Shown piece by piece: positions 5,508-6,477 of a DNA stretch of 6,477 nucleotides (within the stretch, counting starts at the first letter, position 1; every line of letters starts with the position of its first letter). Both the position numbers and the translations under genes were made by a program. The notes under the pieces are model-generated. The model did not search any database. It was not told where the DNA came from and saw only the letters and a program-made list of their open reading frames with translations. The DNA is taken from the NCBI GenBank assembly GCA_945872325.1, contig CAMBZY010000192.1, positions 1 through 6,477 on the forward strand, written 5' to 3'. The DNA comes from Candidatus Kuenenia stuttgartensis (lineage in GTDB: Bacteria > Planctomycetota > Planctomycetia > Isosphaerales > Isosphaeraceae).

Positions 5508-6477
5508 AACGATAATAGCCAGAATTTGGCAAAGGCCCGCGCCATTTGTGCAGCAGCCAGTATCCGCACGGGACCAGTACAGGCCTGACCAGAATCGCGT
5601 CGATGGTGATCCCGATCACCAGAGCCAATCCCAGTTGCCGGAGTGAACTCAGGGGGCTGAACAAGAATGCTGAAAAGCTGCAAACTGTGATGGCCGCAGC
5701 AGAACTGATCAGTCCGCCAGTCGATCCCACAGCTCTGGCCACACCATTCTTAAGCCCATGAATCTTGGTCTCTTCACGTACCCGGCTCATCAGAAAGATG
5801 TTGTAATCTACCCCAACAGCCACCACCAAAACGAACAGGAAGTAAGGCACCTTCCAGTCAAGCCCCTGAGCACCCAGCATGTTTACGAAAACAAGGTGCG
5901 TTAAAGCCAGGCTGAAGGTGTATGTCAAAATCATGGATGCTACGAGTGCGATGCACGTAATCGGCTCGCGAAGTGCAATAATCAGCACGATCAGAACTCC
6001 CAGAGGCACCACCACCCAGGTCTGTCTCTGATCCCGTTCTGTGACTTCCCAAACATCTGCATTACCAGCCGCTGAACCGGTGATCTGAACCCGGGCATGT
6101 ATCCAGTCCAACTCGTTCAGAAATTCCGTGACCCGCTTTCTCAAACTCAAGACGCGCTGCATGGCTGAAACGGAAAAGATCGGGTCCTCCGGCTCGATAT
6201 CAAGTCGCGTAATCCGTCCGTCATTCGAGACATACACATCCAAAGCCTCGCGCAGTCGTGGCTCGGCCTTGATGTTCTCCGGCGTGATCAAAAGCCTGTC
6301 CAATGCCCTTCTGCCAACGGGGCTGTCGATAATCGTTTTCAACTCCCGCTGGGCCAGATCCGAACCGTTTTTGATTCGCAAGGCACCATCGGCGGCCCTC
6401 GTCAATTCCACCAGTAAGGTATCCGTCGGGTCTGCTGAGGCTGCTGGCAAGTTCGTTTTTGGCTCGCCTGGCCGGTC
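5497..6477 (-). CDS. MMPL/RND-family membrane transporter, C-terminal half; 5' end outside the window
   Basis: The last 326 codons of an MMPL-type member of the RND superfamily, which move lipids or other hydrophobic molecules with proton coupling. The frame is open to the right edge; the TTG at 6450 is not taken as a start because the reading frame continues and the product would lack half the usual protein. Counting from the edge, residues 1-150 are a soluble, probably periplasmic, part ending in GNADVWEVTERDQR. Five membrane segments follow at about 154-169, 173-196, 210-228, 252-273 and 279-306, matching the last five of an RND half. The third carries GVDYNIFLMSRVREE, with the Asp-Tyr pair (224-225) that in MmpL3 belongs to the proton relay. 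Later conserved parts are GSTGGLISSAAA and GITIDAILVRPVLVP. The C-terminal tail is short (HKWRGPLPNSGYYRSNH). It is convergent with groEL. The substrate cannot be told from this fragment. Confidence 0.92.
   Translation of the reverse strand, partial: DRPGEPKTNLPAASADPTDTLLVELTRAADGALRIKNGSDLAQRELKTIIDSPVGRRALDRLLITPENIKAEPRLREALDVYVSNDGRITRLDIEPEDPIFSVSAMQRVLSLRKRVTEFLNELDWIHARVQITGSAAGNADVWEVTERDQRQTWVVVPLGVLIVLIIALREPITCIALVASMILTYTFSLALTHLVFVNMLGAQGLDWKVPYFLFVLVVAVGVDYNIFLMSRVREETKIHGLKNGVARAVGSTGGLISSAAAITVCSFSAFLFSPLSSLRQLGLALVIGITIDAILVRPVLVPCGYWLLHKWRGPLPNSGYYRSNH

Noticed and set aside
6448..6450. TTG at 6450 as the start of the MMPL gene
   Set aside because: The frame continues without a stop to the window edge and the product would lack the first half of the transporter, so the gene is treated as cut by the edge.

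Overview
The window looks like a piece of a planctomycete chromosome. The strongest reason is the tandem pair at the left: the C-terminus of a DUF1553 (PSD1-type) protein followed by a Tat-exported DUF1501 protein, a pairing typical of Planctomycetes and their relatives. A short planctomycete-style lipoprotein and a moderate GC content fit, but genus cannot be fixed from sequence alone (inference).

Layout, left to right. (1) 1-2325, plus strand: a DUF1553 gene cut by the left edge, then a complete DUF1501 gene, separated by 69 nt and probably one transcript. (2) 2393-2710, minus strand: a small predicted lipoprotein, tail-to-tail with DUF1501. (3) 2711-3085: a 375-nt divergent intergenic region between the lipoprotein and groES. 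It has no canonical CIRCE operator, but carries a compact cluster of repeated half-sites (2915-2955), including a perfect 9-bp inverted repeat with a 9-nt spacer. (4) 3086-5066, plus strand: groES and groEL, followed by a hairpin and a strong intrinsic terminator (5126-5160). (5) 5161-5496: intergenic space holding three copies of a CTAG-rich, REP-like unit (5308-5421). (6) 5497-6477, minus strand: the C-terminal half of an MMPL/RND-family membrane transporter, cut by the right edge and convergent with groEL.

Functionally, groES-groEL is a complete chaperonin operon. The DUF1553/DUF1501 pair is a separate envelope- or export-related unit whose biochemical role is not established. The lipoprotein and the MMPL protein are also envelope proteins, but nothing here ties them to one pathway. 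The items most worth a second look are the operator-like cluster upstream of groES, the REP-like cluster, and several substitutions in GroEL (no GGM tail, His452/Asp461 at the inter-ring contact). I found no CRISPR array, RNA gene, phage gene or transposase.
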